64,000 nucleotides of DNA from JACKJK01 sp046159835 (GCF_046159835.1 NZ_JBJXCY010000001.1:496001-560000), one strand, 5' to 3'; counted from the stretch's first letter, positions 8,823 to 17,697 are shown. Translations and numbers: made by a program. The notes: generated by a model not told the origin, from the sequence alone.

Positions 8823-9428
8823 CTATTCCGGCAAGGGCAGGGTGAGGTCCGGGGCAGGAGACGCGACTTGCGTCGTGGTGCTCTGGAAACCGGGCTGCTG
8901 CATGGTGATGATCGACTTGGAGACGAACCCGGTTTCCTTGTTCACCCAGTACTTCGCGTGGGTGTGCACCTCGGTCGGTTCGCTCATATGGGTGTCGGCC
9001 TCCAGCGTCTCGTGGGCGACGCCATCGAGCGTTTCCTCGCCGCACACGGCGTTCTCCACCGTCTGCGCCTGCGCCTCGACCGACGCGATATTCTTCTCGC
9101 GGGTGTCCTGCTTGTCGAAGGAATGCAGCGCGACCCACGACCCACCTTCGTCGGTGGACTGGTACATGGTGCCGTCATGGGTCAGGTACCACGGCCCGCC
9201 GGCAGGCTCCGTCGGCTTGTAGAGGTAGTGGTCCCAGGCCGATTGCGCGAACTCGCTGTGCGTCTTGCCCTGTCCCTCGGTCACGACCTCCATCTTCGAG
9301 ACGGTCGGTTCGCGGAACTCGGTCCATTCCACCATCAGCCGGGCGACCTTCCCGGCGCACTCCTCGGCCATGGCAGGGGTTGCGAGGAAGGCGGTCACGA
9401 AGGCAGCAGCTATGGCAGGTCTGAACAT
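8823..9428 (-). CDS. secreted protein of unknown function
   Basis: A 201-residue protein with a clear Sec signal peptide: MFRPAIAAAFVTAFLATPAMA, with cleavage expected after AMA. The mature part has two or three cysteines (EECAGK near the new N-terminus, AVCGEETLDG in the middle) and repeated threat of beta-strand-like segments such as GGPWYLTHDGTMYQS and KYWVNKETGFVSKS. I do not recognise a named family with certainty. ATG 9428 follows AGGAG. The gene is upstream of aroC on the same strand, with a 76-bp gap, and divergent from the copper-related pair. Probably periplasmic. Confidence 0.75.
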   Translation of the reverse strand: MFRPAIAAAFVTAFLATPAMAEECAGKVARLMVEWTEFREPTVSKMEVVTEGQGKTHSEFAQSAWDHYLYKPTEPAGGPWYLTHDGTMYQSTDEGGSWVALHSFDKQDTREKNIASVEAQAQTVENAVCGEETLDGVAHETLEADTHMSEPTEVHTHAKYWVNKETGFVSKSIITMQQPGFQSTTTQVASPAPDLTLPLPE

Positions 9429-9578
9429 CGTAATTGCTCCTCGCGAGAGATTGGCGCAGACCTGATTGAACAGGCAAGCGAGCCGGACTGCAATGTTGCC
9501 CGCAGCTTGTGGCAAAATGGCGCTTTGGCGATTGGCCGCTTTTCAAGCCGTGGCGATGGCCATATCTTGCGCTCCGCA

Positions 9579-9947
9579 ATGAACCCGATCCGCAACAGAC
9601 GGCTCGCCCTTTGGGCGGCATTGGCCTTCCTGCTGGCAGCGCTCGTCAACGCGCAGGGCTTCCGGCTGGGTGCTGCGGCATCGCAGGGCGACCGCGCGGA
9701 TTTCCAGACACTGGCCGAACTTTGCCTCGGGTTCTCGCCTGACGGCGCGCCGATCCAGCTGTCGCGCGGCCATTGCGACTTCTGCAACCTGATCGCGTCG
9801 CCGGGCCTCGCCAGTGCACCCGAAGCCACGCATTGTGTGCCGACCGATTTCTTGTCGGTCGCCTACGTGGCGACAAGCCAGATCGCGGTGCGCCCGGCAG
9901 CCTTTCCCGGCGCGCGGGTTCGCGCGCCGCCTGTCCTCTCAGCCTGA
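9579..9947 (+). CDS. DUF2946-like small cysteine-containing protein
   Basis: A 122-residue protein with an N-terminal membrane anchor or signal segment (LALWAALAFLLAALVNA). A central HCDFCNLI motif and a C near residue 85 resemble DUF2946, small proteins often encoded beside periplasmic copper chaperones and TonB-dependent copper receptors. The next gene, 59 bp downstream on the same strand, is a PCu(A)C copper chaperone, which supports a role in copper handling. ATG 9579 was chosen because the signal segment begins directly after it. Family assignment rests on the motif and context. Confidence 0.65.
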   Translation: MNPIRNRRLALWAALAFLLAALVNAQGFRLGAAASQGDRADFQTLAELCLGFSPDGAPIQLSRGHCDFCNLIASPGLASAPEATHCVPTDFLSVAYVATSQIAVRPAAFPGARVRAPPVLSA

Positions 9948-10006
9948 CATTTGCGCTGCCGGATGACCGGCGGCTTTGACGAAATTCAGACTGAAAGGAC
10001 GATGCC

Positions 10007-10609
10007 ATGACGCGCATCATGTCTTGCCGCATGAGCGGCATCCGCACGCTTGCCCTGACCTTCGCTTTCACTTTCATCGCGCTCGCCGCCAGCCTGCCGT
10101 TGGTCTCGGCGCACGAATACAAGCTCGGTGATTTGCACATCGACCACCCCTGGGCGCGCGCCACGCCGGGTGCCGCCAAGGTCGGCGGCGGCTATCTCAC
10201 CGTCACCAACAACGGCACCGAGGCCGACCGGCTCGTTTCCGGCAGCGCGACATTTGCCGACAAGGTCGAGTTTCACGAGATGAAGACCGATGGTGGCACC
10301 ATGGTCATGCGCCCGGTCGAGGGCGGCATCGAGGTGCCTGCCGGCGAGACGGTCGAGCTCAAGCCCGGCGGCCTGCACGTCATGTTCATGGGGCTGAGCG
10401 AGCAGCTTGTCGAAGGAGAGAAGCGCAAGGTGACGCTGACCTTCGAGAAGGCCGGCGATGTCGAGGTGGAATTCTCCGTCGACAAGATCGGCGCGAAGGA
10501 GCCGGGCGGCATGGAGCATGACCATGGGAAGATGGGATACGGCACCATGAACCACGACGCCGAGGGCCACGAGTCCATGGACCATTCCGGCCACGGCAAG
10601 TCGAACTGA
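10007..10609 (+). CDS. periplasmic copper chaperone PCu(A)C family protein
   Basis: PCu(A)C proteins bind Cu(I) in the periplasm and help load the CuA centre of cytochrome oxidase. The 200-residue protein has a long signal peptide ending in ...LPLVSA, then the family core HIDHPWARATPGAAKVGGGY. The metal site H-M...M...H-M is visible as FHEMKTDGGTMVM and LHVMFMG. The last ~30 residues are unusually His/Met-rich (MEHDHGKMGYGTMNHD, HESMDHSGHG), suggesting a second copper-binding tail. ATG 10007 follows GAAAGGA. It forms a unit with the DUF2946-like gene. Confidence 0.92.
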   Translation: MTRIMSCRMSGIRTLALTFAFTFIALAASLPLVSAHEYKLGDLHIDHPWARATPGAAKVGGGYLTVTNNGTEADRLVSGSATFADKVEFHEMKTDGGTMVMRPVEGGIEVPAGETVELKPGGLHVMFMGLSEQLVEGEKRKVTLTFEKAGDVEVEFSVDKIGAKEPGGMEHDHGKMGYGTMNHDAEGHESMDHSGHGKSN

Positions 10610-10625
10610 AGACCAGAGAAAATTC

Positions 10626-10653
10626 GGGCGGTGGGTGTCAGACCCACCGTCCC
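10626..10653 (-). terminator. terminator hairpin between convergent copper chaperone and phosphatase genes
   Basis: GGGCGGTGGGT and ACCCACCGTCCC pair over about 11 bp with one bulge. On the minus strand the hairpin runs into AATTTT. The stop codon of the minus-strand phosphatase gene lies inside the hairpin. Confidence 0.5.
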
Positions 10654-11264
10654 TCGCCGCCTTCGATGACGTAGATCCGGTCCTGCGTCGGCGGCCCGTT
10701 GAACAGGCTCGGGTGGTCGCCTTCCAGCATCGCACGGAAGATCCGGATTACACCCCCGTGACACACGGCGACCGTCGGCTGCGTCAGGCTTTCAAGCCAG
10801 TCGGTCACGCGCTCCGCCAGCATCACGTAGCTTTCGCCGTTCGGCGGCACGAAGCCCCAGCGGTCGGCCTTGCGGGCGCGGTGCGCCGGGCGGTTCTTCG
10901 CCTTCAGCTCGTCCATCGTCCAGCCTTCGAGATCACCGAAGGTCGCTTCCGCGATGCGCGGCTCCAGCGAATAGGCCTGCGGATCAAGGCCCATGGCCTC
11001 GCGCACGATGCGCATGGTCTCCTGCGTGCGGCCCAGCGGACTGGAGACGAAGTCCCAGCCGCTCTCGTCGGGCAGATGCGTGCGCAGCGTCTCGCCGTTG
11101 CGGCGCGCCTGCGCGCGGCCGGTCTCGTTCAGCGGGATGTCGCGCTGGCCCTGCAACCGGCCTTCGGCATTCCAGTCGGTCTGGCCGTGGCGGATCGCGA
11201 TCAGCGGAACCCGGATTTCGGGTACGCGAAAGGGTGGCGCGGCGCGGGGTCCGTCGTCGCGCAT
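10638..11264 (-). CDS. histidine phosphatase family protein (phosphoglycerate mutase-like)
   Basis: A 208-residue soluble phosphatase. The catalytic phospho-histidine motif IRHGQTDWNAEGRLQGQ starts near residue 22, the second half carries SPLGRTQETM, an acidic EATFGDLEGW, and the second catalytic histidine in VCHGGVIRIF near residue 170. The substrate cannot be told; the family includes phosphoglycerate mutases, alpha-ribazole phosphatases and broad phosphatases. Start ATG 11264 overlaps the stop codon of the upstream oxidoreductase gene (ATGA), indicating translational coupling. It is the last gene of the fabI operon. Confidence 0.88.
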   Translation of the reverse strand: MRDDGPRAAPPFRVPEIRVPLIAIRHGQTDWNAEGRLQGQRDIPLNETGRAQARRNGETLRTHLPDESGWDFVSSPLGRTQETMRIVREAMGLDPQAYSLEPRIAEATFGDLEGWTMDELKAKNRPAHRARKADRWGFVPPNGESYVMLAERVTDWLESLTQPTVAVCHGGVIRIFRAMLEGDHPSLFNGPPTQDRIYVIEGGEGRWV

Positions 11265-12268
11265 CAGACCTTGAGAACCAGCTTGCCGAAATTGCCACTC
11301 GTGTAGAGGAGGTTCAGCACGTCGGGGAAGGCGTCGATGCCGCCTTCGCGCACGTCTTCGCGGATCTTCAGCTTGCCCGCGCCGTGCCATTCGCCGAGCT
11401 GCTTGGCGGCTTGCGGATATTGCGAGATGAAGTCGAAGACGATGAAGCCGCGCACGTTGAGCCGGTTCACCAGGATGGAACGGTAATTGTACGGCCCCGG
11501 CACCGGCTCGGTCGCGTTGTAGGCGGAGATCATCCCGCAGATGGCGACGCGCCCTCGAAAGTTCATCAGCGACAGGCAGGTGTCGTGGATCTCGCCGCCG
11601 ACATTTTCAAACAGCACGTCGATGCCGTCCGGGCAGGCGGCGGACAATTGCCCGCGCAGGTCGTCGGCCTTGTAGTCGACGCAGGCGTCGAAGCCGAGTT
11701 CATCGGTGACGTAGGCGCACTTCTCCGCGCCGCCCGCGATCCCGACCGCGCGGCATCCCTTGATCCTGGCGATCTGCCCGACGATGGAGCCGACCGCGCC
11801 GGACGCCGCTGACACGACGACCGTCTCGCCCTCGTTGGGCACCGCGATCTCGGTGAGACCGAAATAGGCGGTCATGCCGGGCATCCCCAGTCCGCCGATC
11901 CAGCGTTCGGGCGGGGCCTTGGAGGTATCGACCTTGATGACGCCGGACCCGTCGGACACGGCGTATTCCTGCACGCCGAAGAGACCGGTCACCGTGTCGC
12001 CATCGGCGAATTTCGAATTGCGGGACGCTTCCACCGTCCCCACCGCGATGGCGCGCATCACCTCGCCGATGCCAACCGGCGGCACGTAAGACTTGGCGTC
12101 GTTCACCCAGCCGCGCATGGCCGGGTCGAGCGAGATGTGGGAGATGCGGACGCGGAATTCGCCGTCGCCGGGTTCGGGCAGCTCTTCGCTGGCAATCTCG
12201 AAGTTGTCGCGCTGGAGCATGCCCGTCGGGCGCGACGATAGCCGGGCGGTCCTGTTGGTCTCAGCCAC
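11264..12268 (-). CDS. NADP-dependent oxidoreductase, MDR superfamily (CurA/prostaglandin-reductase type)
   Basis: A 334-residue zinc-independent medium-chain dehydrogenase/reductase. It shows the N-terminal YncB/CurA-type signature SLDPAMRGWV, the motif GGLGMPGMTAYFGL and the nucleotide-binding VSAASGAVGSIVGQIAR. Members reduce alpha,beta-unsaturated ketones or aldehydes with NADPH. It is 15 bp downstream of fabI and overlaps the phosphatase gene downstream. The lack of zinc-binding cysteines agrees with an enone reductase. The physiological substrate is unknown. Confidence 0.9.
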   Translation of the reverse strand: MAETNRTARLSSRPTGMLQRDNFEIASEELPEPGDGEFRVRISHISLDPAMRGWVNDAKSYVPPVGIGEVMRAIAVGTVEASRNSKFADGDTVTGLFGVQEYAVSDGSGVIKVDTSKAPPERWIGGLGMPGMTAYFGLTEIAVPNEGETVVVSAASGAVGSIVGQIARIKGCRAVGIAGGAEKCAYVTDELGFDACVDYKADDLRGQLSAACPDGIDVLFENVGGEIHDTCLSLMNFRGRVAICGMISAYNATEPVPGPYNYRSILVNRLNVRGFIVFDFISQYPQAAKQLGEWHGAGKLKIREDVREGGIDAFPDVLNLLYTSGNFGKLVLKV

Positions 12269-12283
12269 GCAGCCGCCCTCCGG

Positions 12284-13108
12284 TCAAACGGTTGAAATGT
12301 CTGGCGCGTCGACCGCCTTCATGCCGACGACGTGATAGCCGCTGTCGACATGGTGGACTTCGCCGGTCACGCCACGGCTCAGGTCGCTGAGCAGATAGAG
12401 CGCGGATGAGCCAACCTCGTCGATCGTCACGGTGCGCTTCAGCGCCGAGTTGTACTCGTTCCATTTCAGGATGTAGCGGAAGTCGCCGATGCCGGACGCC
12501 GCCAGTGTCTTGATCGGCCCGGCGGAGATCGCGTTGACGCGGATGCCGTTGCCGCCGAGGTCCACGGCGAGGTAGCGCACGCTTGCCTCAAGCGCTGCTT
12601 TGGCAACACCCATGACGTTGTAGTGGGGCATGACCTTCTCGGCGCCGTAATAGGTCAGGGTCAGCAAGCTGCCGCCCTCGTTCATCAGCTTTTCCGCGCG
12701 CTGCGCGATGGCCGTGAAGGAGAAGCAGGAAATCAGCAGCGACTTGGAGAAGTTGTCAGCCGTCGTATCGACGTAGCGCCCGGTCAGCTGGTCCTTGTCG
12801 GAGAACGCGATGGCATGGACGAGAAAGTCGAACTTGCCCCACTGCTTCTCGACTTCGGCGAAGACCGCGTCCATGGAGGAGTCGTCGGTAACGTCGCAAT
12901 GACCGACGACGATGCCGCCAAGTTCCTCGGCCAGCGGTTCGACGCGCTTCTTCAGCGCATCGCCCTGGTAGGTGAAGGCCAGCTCGGCGCCCGCATCGGC
13001 GCAGGCCTTGGCAATCCCGTAGGCGATGGAGCGGTTGTTCGCCACGCCCATGATCAGGCCACGCTTGCCCCGCATCAATCCGGCAGTGGAGTTGGAACTG
13101 TCTGTCAT
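12284..13108 (-). CDS. fabI: enoyl-[acyl-carrier-protein] reductase (NADH)
   Basis: FabI reduces enoyl-ACP in the last step of each fatty-acid elongation cycle. The 274-residue protein has the FabI-type glycine motif GVANNRSIAYGIAKA, the segment AFSDKDQLTGRY, and the catalytic Tyr-X6-Lys in YNVMGVAKAALE, plus ISAGPIKTLAASGI. ATG 13108 was preferred over an upstream in-frame start at 13177 because the N-terminus MTDSSNSTAGLM fits family length. It heads a three-gene operon with the MDR oxidoreductase and the phosphatase. Confidence 0.95.
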   Translation of the reverse strand: MTDSSNSTAGLMRGKRGLIMGVANNRSIAYGIAKACADAGAELAFTYQGDALKKRVEPLAEELGGIVVGHCDVTDDSSMDAVFAEVEKQWGKFDFLVHAIAFSDKDQLTGRYVDTTADNFSKSLLISCFSFTAIAQRAEKLMNEGGSLLTLTYYGAEKVMPHYNVMGVAKAALEASVRYLAVDLGGNGIRVNAISAGPIKTLAASGIGDFRYILKWNEYNSALKRTVTIDEVGSSALYLLSDLSRGVTGEVHHVDSGYHVVGMKAVDAPDISTV

Positions 13109-13214
13109 GTCGGAGGCTTTCGTCGAACGCGAGGCTGATGGAAAGCCAGTCATATACAAGCCCGCTGCCAGCCTCAAGACTTGGGCCGGGACATGACACC
13201 CCTGCGTCTGCGCC

Positions 13215-14165
13215 TCAGGCCTTGGCCCGGCGCTGCTCCATCAGGGCTTCCAGTTCGGCATCGTTTTCGGGAAGCTGGATGTTCAGCACGACGAGAAGGT
13301 CGCCGTTCCCACCGGCCTTTTTCGGCAGGCCCTTGCCCTTCAGGCGCAGCACCTTGCCGCCATTCGTGCCCTTGGGAACGGTGAGATTGGCCTGCCCGGT
13401 AAGCGTCTTGATGCGCACCTTGCCGCCCAGGACGGCATCGGCCAGCGGCACGGACTGTTCCAGCCGCAGGTCATCGCCGTCGACCTTCAAGTGCGGGTGG
13501 TTCTTGAGCCGAATCGTCAGTCGCACGTCGCCGCGCTGCCCGGTGAGGGGGTCGGGCGCGCCTTGGCCCTTCAGCCGCAATTCGCTGCCCGTGCGCGATC
13601 CTGCGGGGATCGTCACGTCGAGCGTGCGTCCGTCGGGCAGCATGACACGGACCTTGCCGCCGCCTGCCAGCTCTTCCAGCGTGACCGGAGCGTCGGCTTT
13701 CAGTTCCGGTGCGCTCGGGGCAGCGGACGGGTCGGCGGAAAAGCCGCCGCCCATGCCTCCACCCATGCCGCCGGGGCCGGGCCTGCGCCCGCCGGCAAAT
13801 GCGCCGAGGATGTCGCCGAACAGGTCGTGGGCATCGAACTCCGCGCTGCCACCCGGGCCGGAGCGGAACGCGAAGCCGCGCTGCGAGCGTCCACCGCCGC
13901 CGCCGGCCTGTCGCGGATCGAAGCCTGCAAATTTGGGGTTGCCGTCGGCATCGATCTCGCCACGGTCGAACTGCGCGCGCTTTTCGGTGTCGGACAGCAT
14001 CTCGTAGGCGGTGTTCACCTCCGAGAAGCGCTCCTGCGCCTTCGGGTCGTCCTTGTTCGCGTCGGGATGGAACTTCTTCGCAAGCTTGCGGAACGCCGAC
14101 TTCACGTCAGCGGTGCTTGCGGACTTGGACACGCCCAGAACGGTATATGGATCGCGCGTTGCCAT
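13215..14165 (-). CDS. DnaJ-like co-chaperone without zinc finger (CbpA type)
   Basis: A 316-residue protein with an N-terminal J domain (YTVLGVSKSASTADVKSAF) containing the HPD tripeptide at residues 33-35, which stimulates the DnaK ATPase. A Gly/Phe-Gly/Met-rich linker follows (residues ~90-160, runs such as GGMGGGMGGGF). The C-terminal substrate-binding domains read TLEELAGGGKVRVMLPDG and LRLKGQGAPDP. The cysteine zinc centre of true DnaJ is absent, so this is a CbpA-like class B J protein. It lies upstream of fabI in the same direction with a ~106-bp gap. Confidence 0.92.
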   Translation of the reverse strand: MATRDPYTVLGVSKSASTADVKSAFRKLAKKFHPDANKDDPKAQERFSEVNTAYEMLSDTEKRAQFDRGEIDADGNPKFAGFDPRQAGGGGGRSQRGFAFRSGPGGSAEFDAHDLFGDILGAFAGGRRPGPGGMGGGMGGGFSADPSAAPSAPELKADAPVTLEELAGGGKVRVMLPDGRTLDVTIPAGSRTGSELRLKGQGAPDPLTGQRGDVRLTIRLKNHPHLKVDGDDLRLEQSVPLADAVLGGKVRIKTLTGQANLTVPKGTNGGKVLRLKGKGLPKKAGGNGDLLVVLNIQLPENDAELEALMEQRRAKA

Positions 14166-14300
14166 GATGCGCTATTCGTCGCCACCTGTTTGCAAAATCA
14201 ATGAGTGAGGCGCGCGCGGCGGATGCCGGCGCACGTCTTTGGGTCATATGTCGGTATTGCCTGCGAAAAATGCAACCCTTTCGGGCTGCTCAGCGGCGCA

Positions 14301-14747
14301 TCACAGCGGGGTGACGGACCAGCCGTTGGTGCCGATCGGGCAGGCCTCGGAGAGGATTTCATCCGCGCCCCGGCCGGACTTGGCCGTGACCGCGATGCGG
14401 CGGCAGCGGCGGCCGTCGCCGGCAGTCAGCGTGCCGATCGGCGTCACGGTGCCGGAGCTGACATTGCCACCCTTCCAGTTGACGCGTTCGCCATCCTCGC
14501 GGTCGATCAGCGCGGTGATCAACGCTGCCTTGAGCGAAGGCCACGCGTCATTGCCGACGAACGACACCAGGAACGGCGCCTCGACGGCGGTGGAATTGCT
14601 GGCGGAGGGGATGATTGATCCGGTGGACTGGCTGAGCGAGAAGCGGTTCATCGGCAGCGAACACGCGGCGACCGCGATGCACAGTGCCCCTGCGGCGACG
14701 GCCCTCGCCATCGCAACGGAGCTTCTGTATATCGTGCCACTGAACAT
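14301..14747 (-). CDS. RT0821/Lpp0805-type surface lipoprotein
   Basis: A 148-residue exported protein. The N-terminus ends in a lipobox-like IAVAAC, so it is probably a lipoprotein with the cysteine near residue 28. The mature part, with LKAALITALIDREDGERVNW and ending DEILSEACPIGTNGW, resembles the 17-kDa-antigen-related RT0821/Lpp0805 family, whose members sit in the outer membrane and whose function is unknown. Possible starts are TTG 14771, ATG 14747 and ATG 14711; the site is uncertain. The gene lies between the DnaJ-like gene and pdxH, a neighbourhood known in Rhizobiales. Confidence 0.7.
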   Translation of the reverse strand: MFSGTIYRSSVAMARAVAAGALCIAVAACSLPMNRFSLSQSTGSIIPSASNSTAVEAPFLVSFVGNDAWPSLKAALITALIDREDGERVNWKGGNVSSGTVTPIGTLTAGDGRRCRRIAVTAKSGRGADEILSEACPIGTNGWSVTPL

Positions 14748-14867
14748 GTTCGGGCTTTCCACCTGACTCAACGCAACTACCTTCCGACCTGTTCGCGATT
14801 CCGTAGAACGCGCCGCGGCAAAATCTGCGGCGCTGTCGGATCCGTCTGCACAGACCGGGTACTCTAG

Positions 14868-15497
14868 ATGTCCAGTATCATCGAAGATCAGTTAATGGAT
14901 GGTGACCCCGACGCGGGATTGGACCCATTTGCCCAATTCGCGGAATGGTTTGCCGAAGCCCAGAAGAGCGAGCCGAACGACCCCAACGCCATGGCGCTGT
15001 CGACCGTTGATCCCGACGGACTGCCCAACGTGCGCATGGTGCTGCTGAAGGGATGGGACGCGGACGGCTTCGTCTTCTACACCAACCTTGAAAGCGCCAA
15101 GGGCGACGAACTTGCCGCGGCCCCGAAGGCAGCCTTCGTGATGCACTGGAAGTCGCTGCGCCGCCAGGTGCGTGTGCGCGGCAACGTGACGCCCGTGTCG
15201 CCGCAGGAGGCGGACGAGTATTTCGCCTCGCGTCCGCGCGGCAGCCGGATCGGGGCATGGGCTTCGAGCCAGTCGCGCCCGCTCGAGAGCCGCTTCGCAC
15301 TGGAGAAGTCGGTGGCGGAGTGGACGGCAAAATTCAATGTCGGCGAGATCGACCGCCCGCCGCACTGGTCGGGTTTCCGCATCGAGCCGGTCGAGATCGA
15401 GTTCTGGCGCGACAAGCCGTTCCGGCTGCACGACCGCGTCAAGTTTTCCCGCAAGGCGTCCGGCCAGCCCTGGTCGGCCACGCGGCTTTACCCCTGA
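14868..15497 (+). CDS. pdxH: pyridoxamine 5'-phosphate oxidase
   Basis: PdxH oxidises pyridoxine- or pyridoxamine-5'-phosphate to pyridoxal phosphate with FMN. The 209-residue protein shows the FMN-binding stretch NVRMVLLKGWDADGFVFYTN, the core SLRRQVRVRGNV, the family signature SRPRGSRIGAWASSQS, and the C-terminal tail DRVKFSRK...W...RLYP. Length and motifs are those of the canonical enzyme. It is followed after 9 bp by an SDR gene in the same direction. The window encodes many PLP enzymes, which use this cofactor. Confidence 0.96.
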   Translation: MSSIIEDQLMDGDPDAGLDPFAQFAEWFAEAQKSEPNDPNAMALSTVDPDGLPNVRMVLLKGWDADGFVFYTNLESAKGDELAAAPKAAFVMHWKSLRRQVRVRGNVTPVSPQEADEYFASRPRGSRIGAWASSQSRPLESRFALEKSVAEWTAKFNVGEIDRPPHWSGFRIEPVEIEFWRDKPFRLHDRVKFSRKASGQPWSATRLYP

Positions 15498-15506
15498 GGC
15501 AAACAG

Positions 15507-16259
15507 ATGCCGAGTTATGACGGACCAAGACGCACCCTGATCCTGACCGGGGCCAGCCGCGGCATCGGTCATGCCACGGTGAAGCGGTTTTCGAGCGCCG
15601 GCTGGCGGGTCATCACCTGCTCACGCCACGCGTTCCCGGAAAACTGCCCGTGGGATGCCGGCCCCGAGGATCACATCCAGATCGACCTTGGCGACATCGA
15701 GAATACCAGTGACGGGATCGCCGAGATGAAGGAACGCCTGAAGCAGGACGGCGGCCAGCTCAACGCGCTCGTCAACAACGCGGCCATCTCCCCGAAGGGC
15801 GAAGGCGGCAAGCGGCTTGGCGCGATGGACATGCCGGTCGCTGACTGGCTCAAGGTGTTCCAGGTGAACTTCTTCGGCCCGGTGATGCTGGCGCGCGGCC
15901 TCCTCGACGAGCTGCAGGCAGCCAAGGGCGCGGTGGTCAACGTCACCTCGATCGCCGGCTCCAGCGTGCACCCGTTCGCAGGCGCCGCCTACGCCACCTC
16001 CAAGGCGGCACTTGCCTCGCTGACCCGGGAAATGGCGAACGATTTCGGGCCGCTGGGCGTTCGCGTCAATGCGATTGCGCCCGGCGAGATCGACACCTCG
16101 ATCCTCAGCCCCGGCACCGAAAAGATCGTCGAGCAAATTCCCCTGCGCCGTCTGGGCAAACCGGACGAAGTCGCCAAGATCATCTATGCCCTATGCACCG
16201 AAACCGCGTCCTACGTCACCGGAGCCGAAATCCACATCAATGGCGGCCAGCACGTCTGA
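15507..16259 (+). CDS. SDR-family NAD(P)-dependent oxidoreductase
   Basis: A 250-residue classical short-chain dehydrogenase. The cofactor motif TGASRGIGHAT is at the N-terminus, the NNAA motif near residue 90, the catalytic Ser in VTSIAGSSVH and the YxxxK motif in AYATSKAAL. The C-terminus ends with VTGAEIHINGGQHV. The substrate is unknown; 3-oxoacyl-ACP reductase-like and sugar or polyol dehydrogenases share this architecture. It is in a run with pdxH upstream and overlaps the start of the next gene by 67 bp. Confidence 0.9.
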   Translation: MPSYDGPRRTLILTGASRGIGHATVKRFSSAGWRVITCSRHAFPENCPWDAGPEDHIQIDLGDIENTSDGIAEMKERLKQDGGQLNALVNNAAISPKGEGGKRLGAMDMPVADWLKVFQVNFFGPVMLARGLLDELQAAKGAVVNVTSIAGSSVHPFAGAAYATSKAALASLTREMANDFGPLGVRVNAIAPGEIDTSILSPGTEKIVEQIPLRRLGKPDEVAKIIYALCTETASYVTGAEIHINGGQHV

Positions 16260-17077
16260 TCGCATGTGTCGTGGCGTTCGCCGCGCTCGCATTGCCTGCA
16301 TGGGCCGAGCACATCGGCCTGCCGGATGGCGGCAAGGCGACGTCCGTCTCCGGCGACATCGCTGAGGCCTGGTACACCGCGCCGACGCGCCGCTATGGCC
16401 ACGGCGTGCTGGGTGACGCGATCGAGGCAGGCGCGCTCGCCGTGCGCCTGCGCGACGGTACCGTGATGGAGATGGAACTCGACGCCCGCCATGTCTTCGA
16501 GGACCTGACACCGCGCATCGCCGATCTCGACGGGGACGGGCGCAACGAGGTCATCACCATCCGTTCCAGCCTGTCGGGCGGGGCGGCTGTCGCCGTCTAC
16601 GGTCTACGCGGTGAAACCTTCCGTCAGGTCGCAGCCAGCGATGATATCGGCCTGCGCAACCGCTGGCTGAACATCGCCGCCATCCACGATTTCGACGGCG
16701 ACGGACAGCTTGAGATCGCCGCCGTCCGCACGCCGCATATCGGCGGCGCATTGCAGGTCTGGGAACTGGGCGAAGAAGGCCTGCGCAAGCAGGGCGAACT
16801 CGGCGGCTTTTCCAACCACGTCATCGGCTCACGCGCTCTTGCGCTGTCGGCGATGATCGACGTGACCGGCGACGGCAAGGCCGAACTCGTGATTCCGGAC
16901 CAGTCGCGCGAAAACCTCATGGCGGTCACCGTCAGCGCGGATTCCGTGACCGTGGTCGCGCACGCCGAACTCGCCGACCGCGCCGTGGGAGATTTCAGCG
17001 TCTCCGGCGCGCGCCTCACAGTGCCGCTGGCCTCCGGAGAAGTTGCCAGCCTGTCGGCTGCGGACTTCCGCCAGTGA
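16193..17077 (+). CDS. exported FG-GAP/VCBS-repeat protein
   Basis: A 294-residue predicted periplasmic protein. A basic n-region, a hydrophobic stretch LIACVVAFAALALPAWA and a cleavage site form the signal peptide. The mature part carries calcium-binding-type repeats: IADLDGDGRNEVI, IHDFDGDGQLEIA, and MIDVTGDGKAELV, the D-x-D-G-D-G loops of FG-GAP/VCBS beta-propellers. No enzyme motif is seen. ATG 16193 overlaps the SDR coding end in another frame; a GTG at 16271 would cut the signal peptide, so the longer form is preferred. It overlaps the next gene by the GTGA arrangement. Confidence 0.8.
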   Translation: MHRNRVLRHRSRNPHQWRPARLIACVVAFAALALPAWAEHIGLPDGGKATSVSGDIAEAWYTAPTRRYGHGVLGDAIEAGALAVRLRDGTVMEMELDARHVFEDLTPRIADLDGDGRNEVITIRSSLSGGAAVAVYGLRGETFRQVAASDDIGLRNRWLNIAAIHDFDGDGQLEIAAVRTPHIGGALQVWELGEEGLRKQGELGGFSNHVIGSRALALSAMIDVTGDGKAELVIPDQSRENLMAVTVSADSVTVVAHAELADRAVGDFSVSGARLTVPLASGEVASLSAADFRQ

Positions 17078-17697
17078 GCGTCGACGACGTCACGGCGGTT
17101 CTCGTCGGCTTTGCCCTCGGACTGACGCTCATCATTGCCATTGGTGCGCAGAATGCCTTCGTGCTGCGCCAGGGCATCCTGCGCGAATACGTCACGCCGG
17201 TGGTGCTCATCTGTGCCGTGTCGGATGCGCTGCTGATCGCGGCGGGGGTGCTGGGCCTGGGGGAACTGGTGCGCCAGTCCGAAACGCTCATCACGGTTGC
17301 CACCTGGGGCGGGGCTGCGTTCCTGCTGGTCTATGCGGGACTGGCCCTGAAGCGCGCGACGATGCCGGACGCGCTGCGCCCGCGCGCCGACTCAAAGCCG
17401 ACGCTTGCTGGGGCCGTCACCGCCGCGCTGCTGTTCACCTGGGCCAACCCGCACGTCTACCTCGACACCGTGGTGCTGTTTGGCATCGCGTCGGTCGAGC
17501 AGGGCGGAACGGCCCGCCTGGCCTTCTGGGCAGGCGGCTCGCTCGCGTCGTTCGTCTGGTTCGCTGGTCTTGGATATGGCGCACGCCTGCTTGCGCCGCT
17601 GTTTGCCAAGCCGATGGCCTGGCGCGCGCTGGACGTGCTCATCGCCGTGACAATGACGGCGATTGCCATATCGCTACTGCGTGGAGAGCCGGCTTGA
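17074..17697 (+). CDS. LysE/ArgO-family amino acid exporter
   Basis: A 207-residue integral membrane protein with about six hydrophobic segments. It begins with the LysE signature VLVGFALGLTLIIAIGAQNAFVLRQGI and contains the second conserved region LLFTWANPHVYLDTVVLFG. The family exports basic amino acids such as arginine and lysine from the cytoplasm. GTG 17074 overlaps the preceding stop codon, suggesting coupling. Closest subgroup by the AQNAFVLRQG motif is ArgO/LysE itself and not RhtB, but the substrate is inferred. Confidence 0.88.
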   Translation: MSVDDVTAVLVGFALGLTLIIAIGAQNAFVLRQGILREYVTPVVLICAVSDALLIAAGVLGLGELVRQSETLITVATWGGAAFLLVYAGLALKRATMPDALRPRADSKPTLAGAVTAALLFTWANPHVYLDTVVLFGIASVEQGGTARLAFWAGGSLASFVWFAGLGYGARLLAPLFAKPMAWRALDVLIAVTMTAIAISLLRGEPA

